This document shows, one piece after another, positions 47,775-59,119 of a stretch of 64,000 nt of DNA. The stretch is from the NCBI RefSeq assembly GCF_025961205.1, contig NZ_JAOQNH010000001.1:124001-188000 (forward strand), written 5' to 3'. A program made the position numbers and the translations under genes. Every line of letters begins with the position of its first letter. Position 1 is the first letter of the stretch. The notes under the pieces are model-generated. The model worked only from the letters and a program-made list of their open reading frames with translations, made no database searches and was not told where the DNA came from. Source of the stretch: Azospirillum fermentarium. Lineage in GTDB: Bacteria > Pseudomonadota > Alphaproteobacteria > Azospirillales > Azospirillaceae.

Positions 47775-48740
47775 ATGGACGATAACGGCGCCCTCCCACT
47801 CCGGCAACGGTCTTGCGTCCGCCCCGCCCGTGCGGCGGAGGTGGCGGCCCTGCGCGCCCTGGTGGCGGCGGTGGACGCCTCCACCCCCTATCTGCCGCGG
47901 GAACCGGGGGAATGGCCGGCGTGGTGCGATGGCCCCGATCCGGCGGCGTCGCTGGCCCGCTTCCAGGCCCGGCCCAACGGGTGCGTGCTGGTGGCGGTGG
48001 AGGGCGGCACGCTCATCGGCTGGCTGGGCGCCACCGGGGGGCAACAGCCGGTCACCCGCGGCAGCGTCACCGTCGCCCTGGGCGTGGCGGCGGACCGGCG
48101 GGGCCGCGGCATCGGCACGGCGCTGCTGACCACCGCCCGCCGCTGGGCGGAAGGGGCCGGGGTGCGGCGGCTGGACCTGACCGTGGTGGCGGACAACCGG
48201 GCCGCCGCCGCCCTTTACCGCCGTCTGGGCTATGAGGACGAGGGCACGCTGCGCCGCTCGGCGCGGGTGAACGGCGCCTGGCAGGACGAGCATGTGCTGG
48301 CGCTGCTGCTGGACACCGCCGGCCCCCGCTGCCCGCCCCTATCCCCGCCGCCCCGGCCCGGCCCGCTGGCAGCGGCCCGGCAGGCCATCATCCGCCCCGC
48401 CGGGGACGGGATCTTTCACGCCGAGGCCGGGGGCATGGTTCTGGGCACGGCCATCCTCACCCGCAACACGCTGGCCCGCGAACGGCACGACGCCGGGCTG
48501 CGGCTGAATGTGCGGCGGGACGCAGGGGGCCATGGGCTGGGCCGCCGGCTGCTGGCCGCGGCAGAGGATTGGGCGCGGGACAACGGCCTGGAGCGCCTGA
48601 CCGCCCGCATCCTGGCCCACGACCCGCACGCCCGCCGGTTCGCCGCCACCGCGGGCTTTGCGGAAGAGGTGCTGTGCCGGTCGGCGGTGATGCTGGACGG
48701 GTGCGTTGCGGACGCGGTGGTGCTGGGCCGGCTGCTGTGA
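47775..48740 (+). CDS. Tandem GNAT acetyltransferase
   Basis: This 321-residue protein holds two GNAT domains. The first (about 10-175) has VALGVAADRRGRGIGTALLTTARRWAEGAGVRRLDLTVVADN, with R-R-G-R-G-I-G for CoA. The second (about 195-321) has LRLNVRRDAGGHGLGRRLLAAAEDWARDNGLERLTARI and LAHDPHARRFAATAGF. The second loop G-G-H-G-L-G-R is also complete, so both may bind acetyl-CoA. Substrate unknown. Confidence 0.85.
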   Translation: MDDNGALPLRQRSCVRPARAAEVAALRALVAAVDASTPYLPREPGEWPAWCDGPDPAASLARFQARPNGCVLVAVEGGTLIGWLGATGGQQPVTRGSVTVALGVAADRRGRGIGTALLTTARRWAEGAGVRRLDLTVVADNRAAAALYRRLGYEDEGTLRRSARVNGAWQDEHVLALLLDTAGPRCPPLSPPPRPGPLAAARQAIIRPAGDGIFHAEAGGMVLGTAILTRNTLARERHDAGLRLNVRRDAGGHGLGRRLLAAAEDWARDNGLERLTARILAHDPHARRFAATAGFAEEVLCRSAVMLDGCVADAVVLGRLL

Positions 48741-48747
48741 ACGCCCG

Positions 48748-48975
48748 CTATTCCGCCGCGGCCCTGCGCAGCAGAGACACACCCAGCGAAAGCTGGTCGA
48801 GCCGTCCATCCAGACGGCTGAGTTCCTTCACACAAGCAACGCCGAGCATCTCCTTGGCCTGACGCATGTCCTCCTCAAGACGGCTTTGTCCGTCCTTGAG
48901 AGCGGCGACATCGTTCAAAAGCGTATCGGTCTTGGACAGAAGCTCAAGGAGAAGCGGCTTGAGGTCGGCGGACAT
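48748..48975 (-). CDS. Small coiled-coil protein of unknown function
   Basis: This 75-residue protein (MSADLKPLLLELLSKTDTLL...) is a predicted amphipathic helix with a heptad-like run through residue 70 (LRRAAAE end). Local GC is lower than in neighbours. It converges on the tandem GNAT gene with 7 bases between stops. No clear ribosome site is visible, so it is moderately supported. Confidence 0.55.
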   Translation of the reverse strand: MSADLKPLLLELLSKTDTLLNDVAALKDGQSRLEEDMRQAKEMLGVACVKELSRLDGRLDQLSLGVSLLRRAAAE

Positions 48976-49149
48976 GGCGTGAACCCCGGCGGTTTCCGGC
49001 CCGGTCTACACGACGCCCAGGAACGCATCCATATGAATGCAATGATTTGCCAGCCAGGACAAAAGCAAAAAGCTCCAGAGGCAGACCCTCTCTCGGAGGA
49101 CATGCCGGACTGGAGCTCAGCGCTTGATTCTGTGATCGCCCGAAGGCAA

Positions 49150-49239
49150 TGGCGGATGGGGGGAGATTCGAACTCCCGATACCCTTGCGGGTATGCCGCA
49201 TTTCGAGTGCGGTGCATTCAACCGCTCTGCCACCCATCC
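49150..49239 (-). tRNA. tRNA-Ser(CGA)
   Basis: On the minus strand ggatggg (49239-49233) pairs with cccatcc near the 3' end; the anticodon loop is ctcgaaa in stem ccgca/tgcgg giving CGA; a long variable arm (tacccgcaagggta) marks a class II tRNA; the T-loop is ttcgaat; discriminator G and an encoded CCA end the 90-base gene. Confidence 0.95.
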
Positions 49240-49347
49240 TTAAGATGCCGTGCGGTTCGAAGTGGCGCGGAACCTAATCAAAAGCCCCACCCCCTGCAAG
49301 CAGAAAAGTGAGGCTCCCGATAAATTTTTCACCGGCCCCGTTTCCGC

Positions 49348-50658
49348 TCAGCCGATCTCGTAGGCGCGCTCGCCGTGGCTGGGCAGGTCCAGTCCCTCGA
49401 ACTCCACGTCGGGGCTGACGCGGCGGTCCAGAACGGCGCCCAGGCCGCGGACCAGGCCCCAGGTGGCCACGCCCGACCACAGGGCGGTGACCGCCACCGC
49501 CATCACCTGCACGCCCAGTTGGTCCCACAGGCCCATGCCCGGCGCCAGCCCGCGCCCGCCCATCTCGGTCAGGGCAAAGACCGACAGCAGCACCGAGCCC
49601 ACCATGCCGCCCACGCCGTGGACCGCGAACACGTCCAGCGAATCGTCGATGCGCCAGCGGAACTTCACCAGCAGGACGGCGTAGAAGCACACCGCCGCCC
49701 CGGCCACGCCCAGCGCCATGCCGCCGCCCGGCCCCACATAGCCCGCCGCCGGGGTGACCGTCGCCAGACCGGCGATGCACCCGGTGACCAGCCCGATGGA
49801 GGTCGGCTTGCCCACCTTCAGCCATTCGATGGCGGTCCAGGTCAGCGCCCCGGCACTGGCCGCCGCGTGGGTGGCCAGGATGGCCGAGGCGGCACCGGCG
49901 TCCGCCGCCAGCGCGCTGCCGCCGTTGAAGCCGAACCAGCCCACCCACAAAATGCCGGCCCCGGCCATGGTCATCGCCGGGCTGTGCGGCGGAATCAGCT
50001 CGTGCGGGAAGCCGCGGCGCCGGCCCACCATCACCGCCGCCACCAGCGCCGACACGCCCGCGGTGGTGTGGACCACGATGCCGCCGGCAAAATCCAGCGC
50101 CCCCATGCCGGCCATCCAGCCCCCGCCCCACAGCCAATGGGCCGCCGGCAGATAGACGATCACCGTCCACAGCGCGCTGAACACCACGACGAAGGCGAAG
50201 GGAACCCGTTCGGGGAAGGCCCCGATCATCAGCGCCGGCGTGATGATGGCGAAGGTCATCTGGAACAGGGCGAAGACCATTTCCGGCAGCCCGTTCGATT
50301 CCATCACCGGGTCCATGCCGGCCAGGAACGCCTTGTGCAGCGTGCCCAGCCACGGCCCCCCGGCGTCGAACGCCACGCTGTAGCCGAACGACACCCAGAT
50401 CAGCGACACCACGCAGCAGATGGCGAAGCAGTTCATCAGCACCGACAGCACATTGCGCGCCCGCACCAGCCCTGCATAAAAAAGCGCCAGCCCCGGCAGC
50501 GTCATGAACAGCACCAGCGCCGAGGCGATGAGAATCCAGGCGGTGTTGCCCGCCGTCACCCCCGCATCCGCCGCCCACGCCGGGGCCGACGCCCCGAAAA
50601 CCCCCGCGACACCCGCCGCCAGCCCCCCGGCACGGCGGCCCAACACTCCGAAATCCAT
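49348..50658 (-). CDS. amtB: Ammonium transporter (Amt/Mep/Rh)
   Basis: This 436-residue membrane protein has a cleavable signal (GVFGASAPAWAADAG) and eleven helices. Amt signatures are LVLFMTLPGLALFYAGLVR, FAGGIVVHTTAGVSALV (first conserved His) and FAVHGVGGMVGSVL (second conserved His), with a Gly-rich PAAGYVGPGGGMALG segment. It conducts ammonium into the cell. The C-terminal tail is FEGLDLPSHGERAYEIG, typical of P-II-controlled Amt proteins. No glnK is adjacent. ATG 50658 follows AAGGAAA. Confidence 0.95.
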   Translation of the reverse strand: MDFGVLGRRAGGLAAGVAGVFGASAPAWAADAGVTAGNTAWILIASALVLFMTLPGLALFYAGLVRARNVLSVLMNCFAICCVVSLIWVSFGYSVAFDAGGPWLGTLHKAFLAGMDPVMESNGLPEMVFALFQMTFAIITPALMIGAFPERVPFAFVVVFSALWTVIVYLPAAHWLWGGGWMAGMGALDFAGGIVVHTTAGVSALVAAVMVGRRRGFPHELIPPHSPAMTMAGAGILWVGWFGFNGGSALAADAGAASAILATHAAASAGALTWTAIEWLKVGKPTSIGLVTGCIAGLATVTPAAGYVGPGGGMALGVAGAAVCFYAVLLVKFRWRIDDSLDVFAVHGVGGMVGSVLLSVFALTEMGGRGLAPGMGLWDQLGVQVMAVAVTALWSGVATWGLVRGLGAVLDRRVSPDVEFEGLDLPSHGERAYEIG

Positions 50659-50947
50659 AATGCCGTTTCCTTGATCCTGGACGGTTTTGCCCTTGGCGCC
50701 GCCCATATGCCCATTTCTTGTGCGTCATGCCGGTTCCGCAGGCGCCTGCTGAGTCGCCCCACGGCCCCGCCGCCTGTCTTTTCCACCCTGGCGGCATGGT
50801 GTGCCGGCACATGAACGGAAGATCTTTGCAAAAATTATGCCTTATTTTTGTGCATGATTGTTGAGATTGCCCACAATCAGGGCGACCAGTGACACGAACG
50901 CCACCGTAAGGCGGCCGGCAGAGGCTTTCTTGACCGTTCCTTGACTC

Positions 50948-50980
50948 CCCTGTTGACTCGAACAGGGTGATGCGTATAAA
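50948..50980 (+). promoter_or_regulatory. Sigma70 promoter for rplU with overlapping inverted repeat
   Basis: TTGACT (50953-50958), 16 bases, then TATAAA (50975-50980). The -35 lies within CCCTGTT-gactcg-AACAGGG (50948-50967), a perfect 7-base inverted repeat that could be an operator. Confidence 0.7.
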
Positions 50981-51012
50981 TCCCCGCTCTCACAAGCGGG
51001 CCGGCACCTTTG

Positions 51013-51039
51013 AAACGGTGGGCGGGCTACCCGCCGTTT
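51013..51039 (+). promoter_or_regulatory. Hairpin in the rplU leader
   Basis: Stem aaacggtggg / cccgccgttt (10 bases with one GU-type pair) and a 7-base loop, ending 24 bases before the rplU ATG. It could affect translation of L21; no terminator T-run follows. Confidence 0.45.
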
Positions 51040-51063
51040 GGTATGAAACAGGCAGTGACGACG

Positions 51064-51381
51064 ATGTTTGCAGTGATCCGCACCGGCGGCAAGCAGTACA
51101 AGGTCGCCAACGGCGACGTTATTCGGGTTGAGAAGCTGGAAGCCGAAGCCGGCGCGTCGATCACCCTCGACGATGTCCTGCTCGTCAGCGACGAAGGCAC
51201 CACCACCATCGGCACCCCCACGGTGGCCGGTGCGTCGGTCGTGGCCGAGGTGATCGCCCAGGACCGCAACCCCAAGGTCATCATCTTCAAGAAGCGGCGC
51301 CGTCAGAACTACCGCCGCAAGAACGGCCACCGCCAGCACGTGACGGTGCTGCGGATTACCGGGATCAACGGCGCGGCCTGA
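51064..51381 (+). CDS. rplU: 50S ribosomal protein L21
   Basis: This 105-residue protein starts [20 protein letters not shown] and ends with the basic [24 protein letters not shown], as in L21. First gene of the rplU-rpmA-obgE-proB cluster; a strong promoter lies about 85 bases upstream. An ATG 7 codons upstream is in frame but not conserved. Confidence 0.97.
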   Translation: MFAVIRTGGKQYKVANGDVIRVEKLEAEAGASITLDDVLLVSDEGTTTIGTPTVAGASVVAEVIAQDRNPKVIIFKKRRRQNYRRKNGHRQHVTVLRITGINGAA

Positions 51382-51415
51382 CCGGCCCGCCGCCTTGCAG
51401 TTGGAGTAGCGAAGA

Positions 51416-51685
51416 ATGGCACATAAAAAGGCAGGCGGTTCCTCGCGGAACGGCCGCGACAGCGCCGGCCGCCGTCTGGGCGTGAAGCGTTTCGGTGGTG
51501 AGAACGTCATCGCCGGCAACATCATCGTGCGCCAGCGCGGCACCAAGTTCCATCCCGGCGCCAACGTCGGGATCGGCCGCGACCACACCCTGTTCGCGCT
51601 GATCGATGGTCAGGTGACCTTCAAGCACAGCAGCGCCGGCAAGACCTTCGTCACCATCACCGCTCCGGCCGTCGCCGCCGAGTAA
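51416..51685 (+). CDS. rpmA: 50S ribosomal protein L27
   Basis: This 89-residue protein has [20 protein letters not shown], the extended N-terminus that reaches the peptidyl-transferase centre, then [26 protein letters not shown]. It is 34 bases after rplU. Confidence 0.98.
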   Translation: MAHKKAGGSSRNGRDSAGRRLGVKRFGGENVIAGNIIVRQRGTKFHPGANVGIGRDHTLFALIDGQVTFKHSSAGKTFVTITAPAVAAE

Positions 51686-51712
51686 CGGCAGCGGCCTCCG
51701 GGCGTTTGGTGA

Positions 51713-54421
<2,709 letters not shown>

Positions 54422-54422
<1 letters not shown>

Positions 54423-55108
54423 TGGCCGCTCCCCTTCCCCGCCCCCCGCTGCAGGCCGTGCTGTGGGACATCGACGGCACGCTGCTGGACAGCGAGGTCT
54501 GGCACCAGCGCGCCACCATCGCCGTGTGCCACGACTGCGGCTATCCGCTGACGGAGGCGGAATACGCCGCCAGCCTGGGCATCGCCTTCCCGGAATTCTA
54601 CGCCCGGATTGCGGCGCGCCAGACGCTGCCCATGGATTACCACACCTGGGCCAACGCCATCACCGACCGTTACGAAGCGCGTCTGGACGAGGTGATGCCG
54701 CGGGCCGGCGCCTTTGCCCTGGTGGAGGAATTCGCCACCCGCGGGCTGCGTCAGGCGTGCGTGTCCAACGGCGGGCGCCGGGTGGTCACCGTCAACCTGA
54801 CCGCCATGGGCATCCGCCATTTCGAATTCGCCGTCTGCCGCGACGACGTGCTCAACGGCAAGCCCGACCCAGAGCCGTACCTGCTGGCCGCCCGCCGCAT
54901 GGGCATCGACCCGGCGGCCTGCGCGGTGATCGAGGACAGCCCCACCGGGGTGCGCGCGGCCCGTGCCGCCGGCATGCTGGCCGTGGCCTGGCCCCAGCAC
55001 GAGGGCCTGAGCTTCGACGCCGACCACGTGGTGTCCCACCCCAACGAGGTGGATTGGGACAGCCTGTGCGCGGTGTACGAGGAACTGGACCGGCTGGCGG
55101 CGGACTGA
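54422..55108 (+). CDS. HAD family phosphatase
   Basis: This 228-residue protein has HAD motif I VLWDIDGTLLDSE, motif II region ACVSNGGRR, motif III GKPDPEPYLLA and motif IV VIEDSPTGVRAARAAGM. The cap between motif I and II is helical as in subfamily I. The best comparison is with sugar-phosphate phosphatases such as beta-phosphoglucomutase-like enzymes. It overlaps proB's stop by one base. Confidence 0.88.
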
Positions 55109-55119
55109 GGGTGTGAATG

Positions 55120-55187
55120 CCGAGGGGGGCTCCCCCTCGGCGCTCCCCGGCAGGGGCGGGAGCCCCTGCACCCCCGATCAAAAAGGT
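55120..55187. repeat. GC-rich inverted repeats after the HAD gene
   Basis: The hairpin ccgagggg...ccccctcgg (55120-55140) is followed by cggcaggggcgggagcccctgc and cacccccgatcaaaaaggtt. This kind of tail is common in intergenic spaces of this group of bacteria and may end the obg-proB-HAD transcript. Confidence 0.55.
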
Positions 55188-55249
55188 TGAGGGGTTCACA
55201 GGGCACTCGCCTTCCGCTACGCTGTTGCGGTGCGGCAAGGAGTATTCCG

Positions 55250-55639
55250 ATGAACATCCTCAATCCCTTCATCCCCGATCCGGCGGACACCCTGATGGTC
55301 ACCATCGCCTCCGAGTTCGAAAAGATCTTGGAGAAAGGGGCGGTGGGCACACCGATCACCGTCGGCCAATACACCATCGTGCCGCTGCTGATCACCACCT
55401 TCGGCATCGGTGTCGGCGGCGGCTCGATTCTGGGCGAACCGGCGGGCGGCGGCGGGGGCGGCGGGGTGATCCCTTGCGGGGTTCTGGTGATCGGCCCCAA
55501 TGGCGTCGAGCTTAAGCCGCTGTCGCCCGAATTGACGGCTCACGCCTCCGATGCCGTCGTCCGCGTGGTCCGCGAGGCGACGTCCGGCTATTCCAAAACC
55601 CGCGTATCCACCCCCAAAACCACCCCCGTACCAGCCTGA
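55250..55639 (+). CDS. GerW (YtfJ)-like protein
   Basis: This 129-residue protein has a helical N-terminus (FEKILEKGAVGTPITVG), then YTIVPLLITTFGIGVGGGS, a Gly-rich loop with seven consecutive Gly, GVIPCGVLVIGPNGVELKPL. This is the layout of GerW/YtfJ proteins, which were first described in Bacillus spores but occur more widely. Function here is unknown. AAGGAG precedes ATG 55250. A dispersed repeat lies just after its stop. Confidence 0.7.
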   Translation: MNILNPFIPDPADTLMVTIASEFEKILEKGAVGTPITVGQYTIVPLLITTFGIGVGGGSILGEPAGGGGGGGVIPCGVLVIGPNGVELKPLSPELTAHASDAVVRVVREATSGYSKTRVSTPKTTPVPA

Positions 55640-55649
55640 CACCCTCCTC

Positions 55650-55710
55650 AGACGGGTTCCAAGGGCCGCCGGCTCTTGAGTGGAGGTGCCGGGGGCAAAG
55701 CCCCTGGCGC
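55650..55710. repeat. Dispersed intergenic repeat, copy 2
   Basis: Same element as at 34872-34931 (agacgggttccaagggccgc ... gcaaagcccctggcgc) with a few changes (ctcttgagtgga in place of cccttggtggg). It ends at the stop codon of the small lipoprotein gene. Confidence 0.85.
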
Positions 55711-55853
55711 TACGGTATCACCGTCTCCACCGCATCCGCGGTGACCGACACCGCCGTGCCGGCAGCCGAGGTGGCCAGACCGGCCACGGAACTGACCGTG
55801 CCGCACCCGGCCAGAACCAGGGCCGCAAGGGCCATCGAAAAAAGCTTCGCCAT
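55710..55853 (-). CDS. Small lipoprotein
   Basis: This 47-residue protein has a lipoprotein signal (MAKLFSMALAALVLAGC, Cys17) and a short mature part (GTVSSVAGLATSAAGTAVSV...), with a Ser/Ala/Gly/Val composition like entericidin-type peptides. GGGTGGGA precedes ATG 55853; longer starts at 55868 and 55895 are possible. Envelope-located; function unknown. It is 44 bases downstream of the diguanylate cyclase stop on the same strand. Confidence 0.65.
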   Translation of the reverse strand: MAKLFSMALAALVLAGCGTVSSVAGLATSAAGTAVSVTADAVETVIP

Positions 55854-55897
55854 TCCCACCCCCACCATTGACCTGCCCCCAGCATCGCCGGCCATGG

Positions 55898-57181
55898 TTA
55901 AGGTTGTCTTGATCCGGCGAAACGATAGGTGCTCCGCCCCACGGTCTTGGCGTCATAGAGCGCCCGGTCCGCCGCCGACAGCAGCGCGCCGGGGTCCAGC
56001 CCGCCCACGGGCGCGCAGACGATGCCGATGCTGAGTCCGATGGACACCGGCGCGTCCCCCACCCGGAACGGCTGGGCCACCGCCTGGATCAGCCGTTCGG
56101 CCACGGCGGCGGCCTCCGCCGGGCTGGCCTTGATGGGGTGGATCACGGCGAATTCGTCGCCGCCCAGGCGGGCCACGGTGTCGCTGGGCCGGGTGACGGC
56201 GCGCAGGCGGGCGGCCACCTCCCGCAGCACGGCATCGCCCGCCTGATGGCCGTGGGTGTCGTTCACCGGCTTGAAGCGGTCCAGGTCCATGCACAGCAGC
56301 GCAAAGGGCTGCCGCCCGTCCCGAGCACCGGCAATGGCTTCTTCCAGGCGCCGGGCCAGCAGGGCGCGGTTGGGCAGCCCGGTCAGGGGATCGTGGGAGG
56401 CCAGATGCTCCAGCCGCGCTTCGGTCCGCTTGCGCTCCGCCACCCCGCGGACGGAGGCGACATAGCCGTTTGCCTCGCCCGACAAGGGATCGTGGGTCAG
56501 GCGCACCGACGCCTCCATCCACACCCACGAACCGTCCTTGTGCCGCTGGCGCATCTCGGTGACGCCGATGTCCAGGTCGCCGGCCCGCACCCGCCGCATC
56601 ATGGCGCTGAAGGGCGGGGCGTCGTCGGGGTGGACCAGCTCCGCCGCCCGGCGCCCGATCAGCTCCTCCGGCTCATAACCCAGCAGCGTGCGCACCGAAG
56701 GGGAGATGTAGAGCCGCACGCCGTCCAGATCGCCTCGGACGATGGTGTCGGTGGAGGTCTCGGCCAGCAGGCGGAAATCCGCCTCCCGCCCCGCAGCGGC
56801 GCAGGCGTCACGGAACAGGTCCAGGGACTGCCCCGCCAGGGCTGCCAGATCGTCCAGGGCGGCCCGGCCGTGGGCATCGAGGCGGCGGGGCCGGATATCG
56901 TACAGGCACAGCCGCCCGGTGCCGCAGCGCCCGAAGGGAACGCAGGCGAAGAAGCGGACCGGCGGGTGCCCCACCCCATCCTCGGTCACCACGGGATCGT
57001 CGGGCCAGACGCCGGGGGCCGTGACCGCCGCCCACGCGCCATCGTCCAGGCTGGCCCACCGCCCGCCCCCATCGGTCCGGTGGACGGTGACGGCGGGAAC
57101 GGCGAACAGGACGCGCGCGGTGCGGCACAGGGCATCGAACCGAAGCTCCGGGACCGCCGCCATCGACCTCTCCGCCACCAT
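55898..57181 (-). CDS. Diguanylate cyclase with GAF-like and PAS domains
   Basis: This 427-residue protein has an N-terminal GAF-like region (about 10-130; CVPFGRCGTGRLCLYDIRPR), a PAS-PAC (about 135-250; IVRGDLDGVRLYISPSVRTLLGYEPEELIGR, VWMEASVRL) and a GGDEF domain (about 258-420; RLGGDEFAVI). The inhibitory site RPSD lies five residues before GGDEF, so product feedback is likely. It makes c-di-GMP from GTP in the cytoplasm. Starts at 57181 and 57163 are both possible; both have a purine-rich site. Confidence 0.9.
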   Translation of the reverse strand: MVAERSMAAVPELRFDALCRTARVLFAVPAVTVHRTDGGGRWASLDDGAWAAVTAPGVWPDDPVVTEDGVGHPPVRFFACVPFGRCGTGRLCLYDIRPRRLDAHGRAALDDLAALAGQSLDLFRDACAAAGREADFRLLAETSTDTIVRGDLDGVRLYISPSVRTLLGYEPEELIGRRAAELVHPDDAPPFSAMMRRVRAGDLDIGVTEMRQRHKDGSWVWMEASVRLTHDPLSGEANGYVASVRGVAERKRTEARLEHLASHDPLTGLPNRALLARRLEEAIAGARDGRQPFALLCMDLDRFKPVNDTHGHQAGDAVLREVAARLRAVTRPSDTVARLGGDEFAVIHPIKASPAEAAAVAERLIQAVAQPFRVGDAPVSIGLSIGIVCAPVGGLDPGALLSAADRALYDAKTVGRSTYRFAGSRQP

Positions 57182-57330
57182 CCGATCCTGCCCTATCCGT
57201 TCGCCCCTGAACGACTATGGAAGAACGCAGCCAAACACGGAACCGCGGGCATTGAAACCCCAAAAGCAAAAGCGCCCCGCCTGGAAGGAGGAGCGCTTGA
57301 ACCAAAGACCACGTCACTTGAGAGAAGAGA

Positions 57331-57405
57331 TGGTGGGCGCAGTAGGGATTGAACCTACGACCCCACCCGTGTGAAGGGTGTGCTCTCCCGCTGAGCTATG
57401 CGCCC
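57331..57405 (-). tRNA. tRNA-Val(CAC)
   Basis: On the minus strand gggcgca (57405-57399) pairs with tgcgccc; D-arm gctc/gagc; anticodon stem caccc/gggtg with loop ttcacac, anticodon CAC; T-arm gtagg-ttcaatc-cctac; discriminator A and encoded CCA. Confidence 0.96.
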
Positions 57406-57532
57406 ATCTCTTCTTACCGTTTTGGCTTTCGATCCGGTCCGCTTCGTTTCGCTACCGTTTCGACCGCCGCCGTGGTGGAGCGGTTTCTAAAGATCCGGCG
57501 CCTGTCTGTCAACGCCTTTTTTTCAGAAAAAA

Positions 57533-58093
57533 TCAGACCCGTTCGGCGACCCAGATCACGGCCTTGGTTCCCGCGCGGATCGCCGCCGACAGCAGGGGAT
57601 AGGCCACCGCCTGCTCCGCCCCGTTGGCCAGCCCGATGTCGCGGTGCTGCACCTCTTCCGCCTGGAATTTGGTGATGCTGTCCTTGAGATCCTGCTCGTC
57701 CGGCCCGAGCTGGGCGAGCTGGCCGGCGTAGTGGCCGTCGATCACCTCCTCCACCGCCACGGTGCAGGCCATGGCCGCGCGCTCGCCCATCAGCGCCGTG
57801 CCGGCGCCCAGCGCAAAGCCCGCCACGTGCCAGAGGGGCTGGAGCAGCGTCGGACGGACCTGCCGCTCCACAAGCTGCTTTTCGAAATACTGCAGGTGCT
57901 CCAGCTCCTGATCCGCCATGTGGCGCAGGGTCTGGGCGTGGCGGCCGCGGCCCATGACCGCGATCTGCCCCTCATAGATGCGCTTGGCGCCGTATTCGCC
58001 GGCATGGTCCACGCGGCAGATGCGGGCCAGACGGTCGTCGGGCAGCGGGTCGCCGGGTAGCCGGCCACGCTTGCGGGGGGCGGATTGGGTCAT
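57533..58093 (-). CDS. coq7: Demethoxyubiquinone hydroxylase (Coq7/CAT5)
   Basis: This 186-residue di-iron enzyme adds the C-6 hydroxyl in ubiquinone synthesis. The iron ligand pattern is present: RVDHAGEYGAKRIY (Glu), ADQELEHL (ExxH), VEEVIDGHY (Glu) and AEEVQHRD (ExxH). It lies next to dsbB with a 4-base overlap, so both are coexpressed. ubiX at the window start is in the same pathway. Confidence 0.95.
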   Translation of the reverse strand: MTQSAPRKRGRLPGDPLPDDRLARICRVDHAGEYGAKRIYEGQIAVMGRGRHAQTLRHMADQELEHLQYFEKQLVERQVRPTLLQPLWHVAGFALGAGTALMGERAAMACTVAVEEVIDGHYAGQLAQLGPDEQDLKDSITKFQAEEVQHRDIGLANGAEQAVAYPLLSAAIRAGTKAVIWVAERV

Positions 58094-58605
58094 GACGCGC
58101 TCCGGGTATAGACGGCGCGGGCCGAAGCCAGGGCATAGGCCGCCAGCGCCAGGGAGATGACGACGTTGTACCCCGCCATGGACACACCGAACAGCGACCA
58201 TTGCACCTCGTCGCAGCGGGTGATGGGGGTGGCCATCAGGCGGGCGCGCAACTCCTCCACCGACAAGGTGCCGATGGGGGCGGTGCTGCCGCAACTGGCC
58301 GTGCCGGCCCACAGGTGCTGCTCCACACCCACGTGGTAGACGGCGATGCCGGCCCCGGCCAGCAGGGCAAGGCCGCTGGCCACCAGCAGCGCATCGCCCA
58401 CCCCTTGCCAGCGGCGGAACAGCACGGTGACGATGGCGAAGATCAGCACGGCCACATAGGGCCAGCGCTGCCAGATGCACAGGATGCAGGGCTGATAGCC
58501 GAAGCCGAACTGAAAGATCAGTGCTGCGGCAAGAACCCCGGCGCTGGCCGCCCCCAGCAACAGGGCGGGCAGGCGGGGATCGGTGAAAAGCTGACGAGGG
58601 ATCAT
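58090..58605 (-). CDS. dsbB: Disulfide bond formation protein DsbB
   Basis: This 171-residue protein has four helices and the two cysteine pairs of DsbB: CILC after FGYQP in the first loop and Cys in GTASCGS / TRCDE in the second. It reoxidises DsbA using ubiquinone; the neighbour coq7 makes that quinone. It overlaps the coq7 start by 4 bases. Confidence 0.93.
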   Translation of the reverse strand: MIPRQLFTDPRLPALLLGAASAGVLAAALIFQFGFGYQPCILCIWQRWPYVAVLIFAIVTVLFRRWQGVGDALLVASGLALLAGAGIAVYHVGVEQHLWAGTASCGSTAPIGTLSVEELRARLMATPITRCDEVQWSLFGVSMAGYNVVISLALAAYALASARAVYTRSAS

Positions 58606-58753
58606 GCGGACGAGGCTTTCCGGTCAGCGGCGGCGTATCCGCCGGATACCCCACCTATACCGCACCGCCAGCACCACCGGAAGCCGGCACGAAAGGGGAC
58701 GCGGACGCCGCCGGCCCCCTCCCCTCCCCACACCGGCCGGGAGGGCCGAACCC

Positions 58754-59119
58754 TTACGCCACGCCGACGCTGCGGTCGTCGTCGCGCTTCTTGGAATTGC
58801 TCGGCTGGTACGCAATGGCCGCGTGCTCCGCGCAATAGGGCAGGCCGGCCAGGGCCTGCTTGCCGCAGAAATGGAAATCCTGGTGCTTGGGATCGCCGAC
58901 CGGCCATTTGCACATGCGCTCGGTCAGGCTGAGGATGGTCGCCCCCTTGGTGGGCTTTTTCTTGATGGGCGAAGGGCGGCCCGACAGGCCAAGGCGGTGC
59001 GCCTTGCCGATCACCGCGTTGCGGCTGATGTCACCCAAGGCATCCGCGATTTCGCTGGCGCTCAGACCTTGTGCCCAGAGGTCTTTCAGACGCTGAATCC
59101 GTTCATCCGTCCAACTCAT
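58754..59119 (-). CDS. gcrA: Cell cycle regulator GcrA
   Basis: This 121-residue protein starts MSWTDERIQRLKDLWAQGLSASEIADALGDISRNAVIGKAHRLGL, the GcrA DNA-binding domain; the C-terminal part has MCKWPVGDP and FCGKQALAGLPYCAEH. GcrA is a sigma70 cofactor that prefers GANTC sites methylated by CcrM, controlling division genes in alphaproteobacteria. ATG 59119 gives the canonical N-terminus. The 465-base upstream region has GATTC and GACTC sites near 59393-59404. Confidence 0.96.
   Translation of the reverse strand: MSWTDERIQRLKDLWAQGLSASEIADALGDISRNAVIGKAHRLGLSGRPSPIKKKPTKGATILSLTERMCKWPVGDPKHQDFHFCGKQALAGLPYCAEHAAIAYQPSNSKKRDDDRSVGVA

Larger units (their letters stand above)
50659..51063. 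other. Divergent intergenic region between amtB and rplU
   Basis: About 400 bases. Contains a 12-base palindrome tgtgccggcaca (near 50802-50813), the rplU promoter with an overlapping inverted repeat, and a hairpin in the rplU leader. No gene. I could not identify a clear sigma54 or NtrC site for amtB. Confidence 0.55.

Noticed and set aside
50659..50820. Sigma54/NtrC promoter for amtB
   Set aside because: No GG-N10-GC pair at proper positions could be identified; the palindrome tgtgccggcaca does not match an NtrC site.
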